Part shown: in pieces, positions 47,201 through 59,200 of the stretch
Layout of the letters: every line of letters begins with the position of its first letter
Position numbering within the stretch: position 1 is the stretch's first letter
DNA from: Aphrophora alni
Lineage: Eukaryota; Arthropoda; Insecta; Hemiptera; Aphrophoridae
NCBI GenBank assembly: GCA_963513935.1
Contig: OY740774.1
Coordinates: 22,711,949 to 22,775,948, forward strand
Length of the DNA: 64,000 bases
Direction of reading: 5' to 3'
The notes under the pieces: generated by a model
What the model was told of the DNA's origin: nothing
The model's input: only the letters and a program-made list of their open reading frames with translations
The model's database searches: none
Position numbers and translations under genes: made by a program

Positions 47201-50200
47201 TTTTTATAACCCAGATTTGATTTTTATTTTATTTTACTGTGATCTCCCTATAAAACACATCTAAAATATACTCCTGCCTGGTGATGGCCTGTTGAGAAGA
47301 CGTATCTTTCTTTAAGCTGGAGTAGCACAGCTTCTGAGAAATGGTTTTCTTTACCTAGTTGTTTGTTGTACTTTCATCCCTGTACAAGATAGGTATAGAT
47401 GTTATAGCTCTGTACATACCTCATGAAAAGTACTTTATATTGCCCCTGCCTAATGAAAAATCATATGTAGTTTGCTTGGATGGAGCAAGAAGTGAATGTT
47501 TACTCATCCTTAAACTCGAGATACTTCTCCACCTTCTTTTATAATCTTTCAAGCCTGGTGCTGATGACATGAACAGTTCAGGGTCCTTTGAATTTCGCAG
47601 CTGACGCTTTGATAACTAGCACATCTGCACATTCATTTCCACTAATCCCATCTTGTAGAGGAACCTAGTGAAGTTTTACTAGTAGTGTGAGGTCTCAAAT
47701 TTTCATACAATGACCTTAAAATTTTCATTTCTACATTCTTATTACTCACAGATTCAATTGATTTAATTGATTCAATAGATTTAACAGAATTTACAGTAGA
47801 TTCTGACACATTAGAATCAGAAAATTAGGACACATTAGGAGAGAAAAATTTAAAGGAGGCTCGAGAACAGTATTTTTCATTGAGGGTTATAAACGCAACT
47901 GATTGTTTGATTGTTTCTAGAGTTCATATTTTTTAAATATTGAGGACCCAGTACAGTAAGATTTAAAATGTTTTGACTGACACTTCTCGTTCCTTATTTC
48001 CTGAAAATTTCTTATATTCTGTAGCTTATTACAGACATGATATTTTCCTTACCTACTAAAATGAAGTCCATGCCAAGTGTAATGCTGTTGAGAATAAAAT
48101 CAAGCCATTGTACATTTATATTATTTATCCTGATTCTGTTCTTTAAGGTACGGTACTGTTAGCTATACAAATATCATTGTTAATTTCTGTTCAAGATATA
48201 TAAGGAATGTTATTTATATAACTATTTTTTCCCTTGATATAACGTTTAATGGTTTTGAGCCTATTTGATATCATCATTGATAAACGCTAGAAGAGTTTAT
48301 CAAATTGGTGCTACCCAATCACAAAAGATGTCATTTCTTTAGTCAGGTTTTCAGAGTAGTAAAACATTGCTTCATGTTTGCCCCGGGTTTAAATATATTT
48401 GTAATCGAATAATCACATTCCTCATTTACTGTTGAAAATATCTTATGTAAATTTCTTCCATGGCTATCAGAGATAACCAAGATTTTATTTTTTCATTTCT
48501 TAGTATATACTGGCTTATTTTAAAAAAACTTTTGTAGTATGAATGTCTCTATTTTTTCCCCTAAAACTTAGCAGGTGGTGAGATATCAAAATTAGGCTGA
48601 TCTACTGTCATATCATTCTGTATTCTGTATAGTCAGTGATGCTGTTTCAAGTGGAGTGTATTGAACTTTATTTTAAACCTGTTTATTTACTATTTTCCAA
48701 TCTTGAGTTGAGTGTCCATTCAGATTTAATATAAAACTCATTGTGTTTGTATCCAAGTCACTCTTTTTTATATAATAAAAGAACAATAATGTCCGTCTAT
48801 GTGACTTTTTTAATAATAAAGTAGTTACTTACTTTATAATCATATGACGCGTTTCGGAACTCATTCCATCTTCAGAAAATCGCTCTGCTGAGGTCGTTAA
48901 AACATTAAAATAAATTATTACACAACACATATACACTACAACGGAAATTCGTTGTATGGGGTTATATTTTGGTCAAAAAAGAAAAATATCAAAAAATAAT
49001 CCTAATGCAAGGCTTGGATGTTTTGTAGAGCTTTTTACTGATTATAGCCGGTCGGCAAGATTGAACTATGAAATGGTCCAAGGTCAACTCTTGCCAGCTT
49101 GTTCTAACAGTAAATTCCTATGTCGGCAGATTTTGAATTGAAAAATCATTTTTTATGAATTTTGAAAATGTGAAATAATAATGTATAAGGATAGGTAGTT
49201 GTAATACAAGTTGTATGCAATACAGATCTAGTACTGTTATTTCATATTAACTAACAGGCGCTACGGCATATTTAAATGAAGAATTTAAAAATTCTCAAAA
49301 TTAATAAAAAATAAAAAACCTTGTTATTTCTGGAAATAAAATGTAATTTTAAGATATAAATATTCTTGTTAAAATTTGAAAAAAGTTAATATTTAAAAAG
49401 TTAGCAGAAAAGCATAAATATAAGAGTTAATAAAAGTAAATAAAAAGGAATTTTGAGAAAAGGATTGTATAGAGTCAATTAAATAAATAAAGTTGTATCA
49501 TAATTAGTAATTAAAAACTAAAAAGTAATTAAAACAAAAGAGCTTTGTTTTCACGCTTTCGTGTGAAAATGAAAAAAGATGAGAAGTTGAAATTTTGGAA
49601 AAATGATTAAAAACATGATCTCTAAGAGATGTGTAAATTTCAGGAGAATCAGTAAGTAAATAACCCCCAAACCCAAAGGTGTGAAAAGACGTGCTGAATT
49701 ACATCACTACGGAAAGTCGCAGAGTTCTGTTATCACGGCTAGTGCGTTGAAATCACGGAATAAACAAAGTGACAAAGTTTTAAAACAATAACTTTAAAGG
49801 TGTGAAAATTGAAAACTGTAAAATACGTAAATTCTTACGTAAACGATTAAAGGCGAATGAATGGTCCGACAAATGTCATTCAAAGTGCGGGAAATTGCCG
49901 CGGTCAAGAGCTACAAAACACCGGTTACGTAAAAACTAAAAACCCATTAGGAAAAGTGTTATAAGACAATTAGGAGAAAACAATGAAGATTTTTACATCG
50001 GCCAGTTACGAGTTGCAGAGTCGAAATGTTCAAGGATAAGTGACGTAGTTGTGGGCGGAGACTTCATACCAACCTCCAGCAGAAATAGATTAAAAGATTA
50101 ATTAGAGCAAAGTAATTAAAAAAGGACAATTAAAAAACAGTAAACATAATAAATAAAGTAATAATAATTAACTAAATCACCTACACCAAAAATAATTAAG

Positions 50201-53200
50201 AAAATTGCATTAAAAGACACTATAAATGGAACTATCGTATCGGTCCAGTGAGGGAGAAAAATTGGTATCGATATACGATAGTTTTAGGCTATAAAAAGAG
50301 CCGCACGAATCTCATCGAGGTCTCTCATAAAAAATTGTTTTAAGAAGTGCCAGGGGTGGCTATGCCAGATTGCCGACTCAAAATTTTAAGTAAAGAAGTG
50401 TAAGTGTTACTATGCCAAAGTAATAAAAAGTGTCAGCGAGAGTGATAGGAGGTGATAGATTCCAACCAACCAGCCAGCCTTCTGAACTCCAAGGACGGGA
50501 AATGAGACATCTGTAATCTCTAACAACAACCAACCAGACACCAGAGGACCAACATCATCCCAGGACTTAGGATATTCAACACGGCGGTCAAGGTCTGAGA
50601 ATAATCCAAATTTCCTTTTTTAAAGGGCAAAATTGGCCCAACATTAAATAATTACTGATTTTCCTGAGATAAATTTTTTTTATATATATAAATAAATTTG
50701 TTAAACTAAATAATGTTAAATTTATGTATAGATAGAAATCTTTATAGATAAATAAATTTGGTAAACTAAATAATTTTAAATTCATGTATAGATAGAAATC
50801 TTTATATATATAAATTTCAGTAAAGTTACAAAAGAGTGCCTTCTGCTAGAAAAAGAGAAATATTTTAGTTGTTATTAGTTAAATTTGATTACAGAAATTG
50901 TTTTTTAGTTTTGTTTGTTGACTTGTGTCAAGAAGATTATTTCAATTTGTTTTTTCAAGTAATTAAAATAATTAATTTTTCAATCTTAACTGAAACTGTG
51001 TCTTATTTAGAATTGGTCACACAATTGTCTGTTATATGTTCAGGTCTCATTATAATAATAAAGGTAAAATATAGTGTATCAAAGAGGTATTCCCAAGGAC
51101 ACGCACCTACGAGGTTCAAATTAGAAAAGTAAAGTAAATTCGTGTTCTCCCTGAGAAATAGGGTAATTGTAAATACAAATACTGGACGTCATAAATAAAA
51201 AAGGGGGGTACCGGTAATTTGGGGCAACTCAAATTATCGAAGAAGTTATTCAATCCAGGCCAGAAAAGATAGTAAGCCAAAAACTTCCAGTGGATTGAAT
51301 AATTTATTCTTTTTGTCACGCGAGAACGAATCCTGTAGGCGAAAATCTCAGGATTCGAGACTATTACGTATAAGTAAAAGTTAGGGGGCGTAATTAGTCT
51401 GACTCTAAAAAAGGTAGAGTTTTTTCGTTGTAACACATACACGCGCACATTAACACAGAAAATATCAACGCGTATGCACACCATCGAATACGTTTAATAC
51501 ACTGATCCCTAACCTGCAGTACCGCTTATTGTTTGTGTTTCTTATCTATTCCTCTAGCAAAGTCGTACATCAAGTTGGACATAAAATTCAATTGGTCATT
51601 CAACATATGTTCTGGACTTTTTAACTGCGCTTTATATATTTCATATTCCTCTAGCGCGTCCATTTGTTTGCTCTTCTTGCATATGTGAATTGGATGGAAG
51701 TTGCTTTCAAAATTAGAATAAGAGTGGTTTTCTTCTATAATGTGGCGTGCGTAGTTAGATTTTGCATACGTCACTCTGTTACTTGGAAGATGTTCTTTAT
51801 ATCATTTTTTAAATTGTCTCCCAGTTTGCCCTATATAGAAACACTCGCATTCATCACAATTGATTCTATATACCCCTGACTTTTGTTCCAATGGTGTTGT
51901 TTTTTTGGGCTTAATTATATTCCTAATGTTGTTAGAGGTGCGAAACGACATGGTTACATCTATCTTTCTCAGTGTGTTTGTCAAGATGTTAGGTAGGATA
52001 ACCCCATATTCCGTGGATCTGAAGGTTTTTTTACTTTGTTTTTTCAGTAGTTTTTCTTTGTTCCTAATGTACTTTTTAAGGATTTCATCGATCATGGAAC
52101 TCCTGTATCCGTTGGCCACGGCTATGTATTTTATGGTGTTCAATTCAATATTAAAATATTCCTTACTGAGTGGTATTGTTATTAATCTGTATACAAAACT
52201 ATTGTATGCAGCCATTTTTTGTGCAATTGGATGGTGGGATTCCGCATGAATAGTAGAAACAGTGGTTGTGGGTTTTCTAAAAATCTTGAATTGAAGTACG
52301 TCTGCTCTTATTACTGTAAGGTCTAGAAAATTTAGCATTCTCTCCGATTCCAATTCAAGGGTGAACTGGATTTGACTGTTGATGCGGTTCATATAGATTT
52401 TTAAATTTTCCAACTGTCTAAACGTTCCATTAAATATGATGAAGGTATCATCGACATAACGGGAATAACTTATTATGTTATTATAAAATTTATTATCCTT
52501 GGATAAAAGGTATTTATTTTCAAATTCGTTTAGAAAGATGTCAGCCAACAAACCAGAGAGTGGCGACCCCATTGCCAGTCCTTCTTTTTGGATACAGAAA
52601 TTGTTATTAAACGCAAAATAATTCTGGTTCAATAACACTTCCAATAGTGATATTAGTTCATTAATTATGTGGGGTTCTAATATTTTAGCTTCCACAAGAT
52701 GTTTATTCAATATGGATATTGTTTCTTTAACTGGAATATTCGTGTAAAGATTAACAATATCAAAGGATGCCATTTTATATGTGGGTTGTAATTTAATGTC
52801 ACTGATTTTGTTGGTAAACTCAATGTTGTTTTTTAAGCTATGATTATTTTCTAAATTTATACTGTTTTTTATGATCTTTGATAAAATTTTGGCTACTTCA
52901 TATCCAGGAGCGGTAGTGAAATTTATAAGTGGCCTGATAGGAATATCTATTTTATGGATCTTAGGTAGGCCTGTAAACACAGGTGCTTGAGCATTTATAG
53001 GCTTAATCCTGTGCCTGATATTGTCACTGAATAAATGGGTGCATATGTTAATAGATTTGTTAATATTTCTTACACACTCTTGGGTAGGATTGTTATAAGT
53101 TAGGTTAGTAAAATGACTACATCATTGGAGTGTCTAATATCAACTGTTTTATTATCTGCAGTCTTACATCTTACAGTCCCTAACTTGTTGGACTTTACAT

Positions 53201-56200
53201 TTAGTTATCTTATCTAGATAACTATGTACACATCTATTACTACACCCCCCATTTCAACATATTTAAAGAACATAAAACTCTCTTAATATATACATATAAA
53301 CAATAACATTGACAAAATAATTTTTCCTTCTATAAACAAAATTAACAATATTGTTTTACTATTCTTCCATAAAAAATTACAGACTAATTTAAACAATAAC
53401 AATAACAAAGTTTTTTCTTTTGTAATCAAAATTAATATTGAAGCCTATCTGGCTGTTTTACTATTCTTCCATATCTGGTAGTCAATTCTTTACTACCTTC
53501 TGTTTGATTAGGATCACAATCTTTATTTGGAATAACTGTTTCCTGTAATTTATTTGTTTCATCAAAATATGGATTGTTACAAAACATTTTAGAATTATCT
53601 TTGATTAAATCTTTTCTATTTCTTTCAATTTTTCTACCATTTGGTAAACTTATGATATATGACCTAGGTTTGTGACCTGCTTTGTAAACAACGGCTGGGA
53701 TCCATTCCTTATTTATTTTTACCCTAACTTTGTCATTATCATGGAATGGGTGTAGCAACTTTGAATTTTTATCAAAATAAAATTTTTGAATTTTTTGTTT
53801 TGCCTGTAATGTTTGTTTAACTTTATATTCATTTACTTTGCTGGGTTTCAATCGACTATTTATAATAGGAATGACTCCTTTTAACCTCCGACCCATTAAT
53901 AATTGAGCAGGAGAGTAATTTACTTTACTGATACTAGTATTTCTTTGTTCTAATAGACACAAATAAATATCTTTGTTAGTGGCTTTTGCCTTTTTAATCA
54001 TGATTTTGGTTGTTTGTATGGCTCTTTCTACCATACCATTAGATTGTGGAAATCTAGCACTACTTGTAATGTGTTGAAAATCCCATTCTTTAGCAAAATC
54101 TTTAAATATTTGTGAACTAAACTGAGGTCCATTATCAGATTGTACAATATCAGGAATGCCATGTCTGGCAAAAATAGATTTGATACATGTAACCACTACA
54201 GGGCTAGTAGTATTACTTAACATCATTATTTCAATATATTTAGAATAATAATCAACTACAAGTACATAATCCTTATCATCTAAATAAAACAAATCAATAC
54301 CAACTTTGGACCATGGCCTATCTGGAACCGAGTGAGGCATAAGGCTTTCTTTTGTATTTGATTTTTGATAACGCAAACAAATATTACAGCTACTTACTAG
54401 GTCTTCAATATTTTTTGACATACCTGGCCAATATAATAATTCTCGAGCTTTAGACTTACTAACTTCAATACCTGAATGATTTAAATGAATTCTATTAAGC
54501 ATATCTCGTCTGAGTTTTTCAGGTACGACCAATTGTTGATTTTTAAATATTAAGCCTGATGTTTCACTCAATTCACCCCTTACATTCCAATATGGTTTAA
54601 TAATATTTGGTAACAATATCTTATGTTTAGGCCATCCTCCTTTTATACAATTATATAGTTGTTGCATCTCATTATCTTTTTTAATTTCATCCTGAAATAT
54701 TTTATTTTTTCTGACGTTATGGGAAGATTTAATGTAAGTGTACAAACTTGTGCTTCTATTTCATTGTCTAAAAAAGTGTCAATAGAATTTAATTTGTCTT
54801 TATCAATGTTTTGATATGCCCTAGACAATGTATCTGCAAGGTACATTTCTTTACCTGGCTTGTATACTAAACTATAATCATATTTTTGTATATTAATTAA
54901 CATTCTTTGTAATCTTGGTGGACATAATACAAGAGGTTTCTTATATATAGAAATTAATGGTTTATGGTCAGTTTCTATAACTACATGTTTACCATAAATA
55001 TATTGATAAAATCTATTACAACCAAAGACAATAGCAGCCATTTCTTTTTCAATGGTTGCATAACCTTTTTGACAATCTGTTAATGCCCTTGAGGCATAAG
55101 CAACAGGAACATTATTTTGTAATAAAACTGCTGCTACACCATCTTTGCTAGCATCTACAGACATTGTAACAGGTTTATCTACATCATAATAATACAATAG
55201 TGGTTGAGAACTTATAAGCTTCTTTATCTCTTTGAAAGATTTTTCTTGTTCCCATTGCCATTGCCATTCCCTATTATTTTTTATAAGTTCCCTCAATGGT
55301 GAGGTGACACTAGACATATTTGGTATAAATTTACTCAAGTAAGTAACCATACCTAACAGTCTTTGTACATCTTTTTTATTCTTAGGTACTTGCATATTTT
55401 CTATTGTACGGACTTTGTTTTCATCGGGTTTAATACCTTTACTAGTTAATTTATGTCCCATATAAATTAATTCTTGTTTATTAAATTTACATTTTTCTTT
55501 ATTGAACTTAAGATTAACTTCCCTAGCTCTATTTAGTACTTTTCTTAATCTTAAATCATGTTCTTTTTGAGTTGAACCCCAAATTAAAATATCGTCTATA
55601 AAGGTATCAACACCTTCTATGTTTTCAAAAAGTTGACGTATGGTTCTGTGGAAAACCTCAGGAGCAGACTTTATTCCAAATGGTAGCCTTAAAAATTTAT
55701 ATCTACCAAAAGGGGTATTGAAAGTACATAATTTTGAACTTTCTTCATTAAGAGCAATTTGCCAAAAACCACTTTGTGCATCCAATGTACTAAAAATTTT
55801 TGCATTACATAATTTGTTTGTGATCTCTTCCAATGTAGGAAGTTGAAAATGCTCACGTTTGATTGCAAAATTTAAATCTTTAGGATCTAAACATATTCTA
55901 AGTTGTCCTGAAGGTTTCCTGACTATCACCATTGAATTGACCCAATCGGTCGGTTCGCTAACCTTTTCAATTATATTTAAGATTTCTAACCTTTCTAATT
56001 CTTTTTTAAGAGGTATAATTAATGGTTCCGGAACCTTACGGGGTGCATGTATAACTGGTTTAGCAAAATTATCAATTTTAATATTATGTTTACCAGGAAT
56101 CAAACCAACCCCATTGAACACATCATTGTATTCTTTCATTACATTGCTGAAATACATATCCTCATTATTAGTTATATAACTACATTCCTTAGTAACTTTA

Positions 56201-59200
56201 TCTATCCTAGCAACTAATTTCATGGTTTCACAGGTATTTACCCCCAACACTGGTGGTGATTGTGTATCTACTACCTGAAATTCAATTACTCTAACCATAC
56301 TTTTATATCTACATTTCAAAAAACATTTACCTTTAATAGGCAATCTTTTTCCACAATAACTAGTTAGTTTTAAATTACTTGATAACAGAAACTTTCTGTT
56401 TAAATTAAGCTTATTATATATTTGTAGTGGGATTACATTAGCATGTGCACCTGTATCTAGTTTAAAATCAATAAACTGACCTGGAATAATTTCAAGTTTT
56501 ACTGACCAATTGTCAGTTTCATATTTATTATTCGATCCTAGGGCACCAATAAATAAATAATCACTTCTTACCTCTTTTTCACTAGTTTCTTTTTCAAACA
56601 TGTGTAAATTTTTTGATTTACAACATGTAGCAAAATGATTTGATTTTTTACACTTATTACACATTTTTCCATATGCTGGACACTTGAATTTTGGATGTTG
56701 CCTATCACATCTGTAACACTTTTTTCCACTATTAACTTTTGGAGCAGTTGTTCTTCTTGTTGGTTGTTTTTTCTTGAAAGATGACGATCCTTGAATAGCA
56801 TGTACATCTTCATTCCTTGAAGCATCTTGATTTATATCCTTTGATTGTAAACTGGAAATTTCTGCCGCCCTGCAGATGTCAATTGTTTGTTGTAAATTTA
56901 AATTTTCTCTAAGTAGTCGTTCTCTTAGGTTTTCATTTTGAATGCCTAATGTAATTTGATCTCTAATTAGACTCTCTGATAAGTCGCCAAACTCACATGT
57001 TAAACTTTTAGCTTTCAAATCTGTAACAAATTGATCAATGTTTTCATGTTTTAATTGTATACGCGTTCGAAATTTAAATCTTTCATATGTTACATTTGTA
57101 CGTGGAATGAAGTAATCTTCAAACTTTTTTAACAAAATATTAAATTTATTTTTTTCTTCAGGTTTTAAATTAAATGTGTTAAAAATATCTACACTCTCAT
57201 CCCCTATTACGTGGAGTAATATAGCACATTTTAGTTTATCTTCTTTTTCTTCTGCTTGAGTTGCCAACAAATAATTCAAAAATTTTTGTTTCCATTTTTT
57301 CCAATTTTCTCCAACATTACCTTGAAGGCTCAATTCCTTTGGTGGTTTTAATAAAGTACTTTCCATCTTACATGAAAATCCTTTGTCTGAACTTACTTTT
57401 TCCTGTGCAGTCTTGTTCTTAGAAAGCACGTTTTCTTCTGACTTCATAAATGTATCACACTATTTTACATTATTGTTAAGTAAATCTTTCACTTCTACTG
57501 TTTTTTTTTTTTTTTTTTTATAAAAAAAAACATTTTAATTAATTTACTCTATAAAATCACTTTTTGACTGCGCCATGTTATAAGTTAGGTTAGTAAAATG
57601 ACTACATCATTGGAGTGTCTAATATCAACTGTTTTATTATCTGCAGTCTTACATCTTACAGTCCCTAACTTGTTGGACTTTACATTTAGTTATCTTATCT
57701 AGATAACTATGTACACATCTATTACTACAGGATCTTTATTTAATTTTTCGATATTATTGTTACTAATAAAGGTATTAATAGCTTATGTATTACATTATTT
57801 CGAATAGCTTGAGCGATTACATCCGGTTTTTTCGAGTATACTTTTAACAAGGACAGAATTTTATTTAATCAGTGATATAAAATCTTTTATCTTCATTTAA
57901 TTCTATGTTCAAATATTTTATAAGTTGATTGAACTAATACTTTTTAAGACATGTAATAATGAATTATTTAACTTCTAAGTTAAATTCTTCTGAGTTGTGA
58001 CTGTTGTTACTTTAACATGACATTTTCACTGCAGTAAAATATCAATAAACACACATGAATATTTATTATCAGGTAAAAAAGTTATCAATCAGTGGTCCTT
58101 CAATCAATTAATTGATACTTAGTATAGTTGTTTGTACAACTGGTCTAATATCAATACAAATAATTAAGCAAGTCTCAAAGGGTTATATTATCAGGTCTCA
58201 AATATACATGGTTTGGTTATAACAGTTTAGGAGAATTGGAAAAATTACTTTGTAAGTTATAATAAGTGTACATTTTTAGTTTGGTGATCTTAGATTGAAT
58301 GGAGAATACGTTTAACTCAATGCAACAAACAGGAAACGTATTTTGTTTTTTGAATAAAATGAATAAAGAATAAAATAAATAAAGAAAGTAATTAGTACAA
58401 AATGATCAAAGAAATTTATTATATGTATGTTAATATTTAGAACAGGTATAATTTTAGTTATAAGAAAATTGCTACGTTAACATTTTGAAACATAAAGGAC
58501 TAATGCTGTTGCCAACCGGGTGGAAGTTAGTTGGATCAAGGCTTTCTAAAAGGAAAGACGTATCGTGGATAAGTATGTTTGCCGAGACAATGTCGAATCA
58601 TAAAAAGAAAGTGTTTTTATAAAAGAACAAGAGTTTTGATTCATAAAAGTATTCAAGTGAATTAAGAAGTTAGTATTCAAGTTAGTTGGATCAAGGCTTT
58701 CTAAAAGGAAAGACGTATCGTGGATAAGTATGTTTGCCGAGACAATGTCGAATCATAAAAAGAAAGTGTTTTTATAAAAGAACAAGAGTTTTGATTCATA
58801 AAAGTATTCAAGTGAATTAAGAAGTTAGTATTCAAGTTGGTTGGATCAAGGGTTTCTGAGAGGAAAGACGTATCATCGATAAGTATGTTTGCCGAAACAA
58901 AATCGAATCGTCGAAAGAAAGAGTTTTTTCTAAAAAACTAAAAGTTACATTTAAATAACTATTATGTAATTAAGTGGGTTAGTTTAAACCAGAGAGAAAT
59001 AAACTTTTAAAGTAAAAAGATGTGATTGTATAATATGATGTAATAGACAAAGTGTAATACGCAAGCAGGAATACGTGTATAAAAAGGACAAGTATCTGAT
59101 TTTTTAAGAAAAATTATATGATTTGAATAAAGTGTTTTGAACTAAAGACAAAGTATATAATTGTGACTGTTACAAAAGTGAAAAGTAAATCTAAAAAAGT

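Larger units (their letters stand above)
53087..57733 (-). mobile_element. Full-length Ty3/Gypsy retrotransposon with 4-bp target duplication
   Basis: A 4639-bp element (53091-57729) with two 154-bp LTRs that look identical, flanked by GGAT at 53087-53090 and 57730-57733. Read on the minus strand: 5' LTR, primer-binding site TGGCGCAGTCAAA directly after it, a fused Gag-Pol frame, an integrase frame, and a purine tract AAATGGGGG before the 3' LTR. No env. Identical LTRs mean recent insertion. The integrase/RT text and the fused Gag-Pol suggest the Mag-like branch, from memory only. Confidence 0.95.

Noticed and set aside
47740..47800. GATTCAATTGATTTAATTGATTCAATAG-like run as a possible minisatellite
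   Set aside because: Only about four irregular short units; too small and too AT-rich to stand out.
55640..56825. Short ORFs over the Gypsy element on the plus strand and in the minus +1 frame
   Set aside because: Shadows of the 934-codon Gag-Pol frame.
53091..57729. Env gene, making it an endogenous errantivirus-like element
   Set aside because: Only about 190 bases lie between the integrase stop and the 3' LTR; no envelope frame exists.
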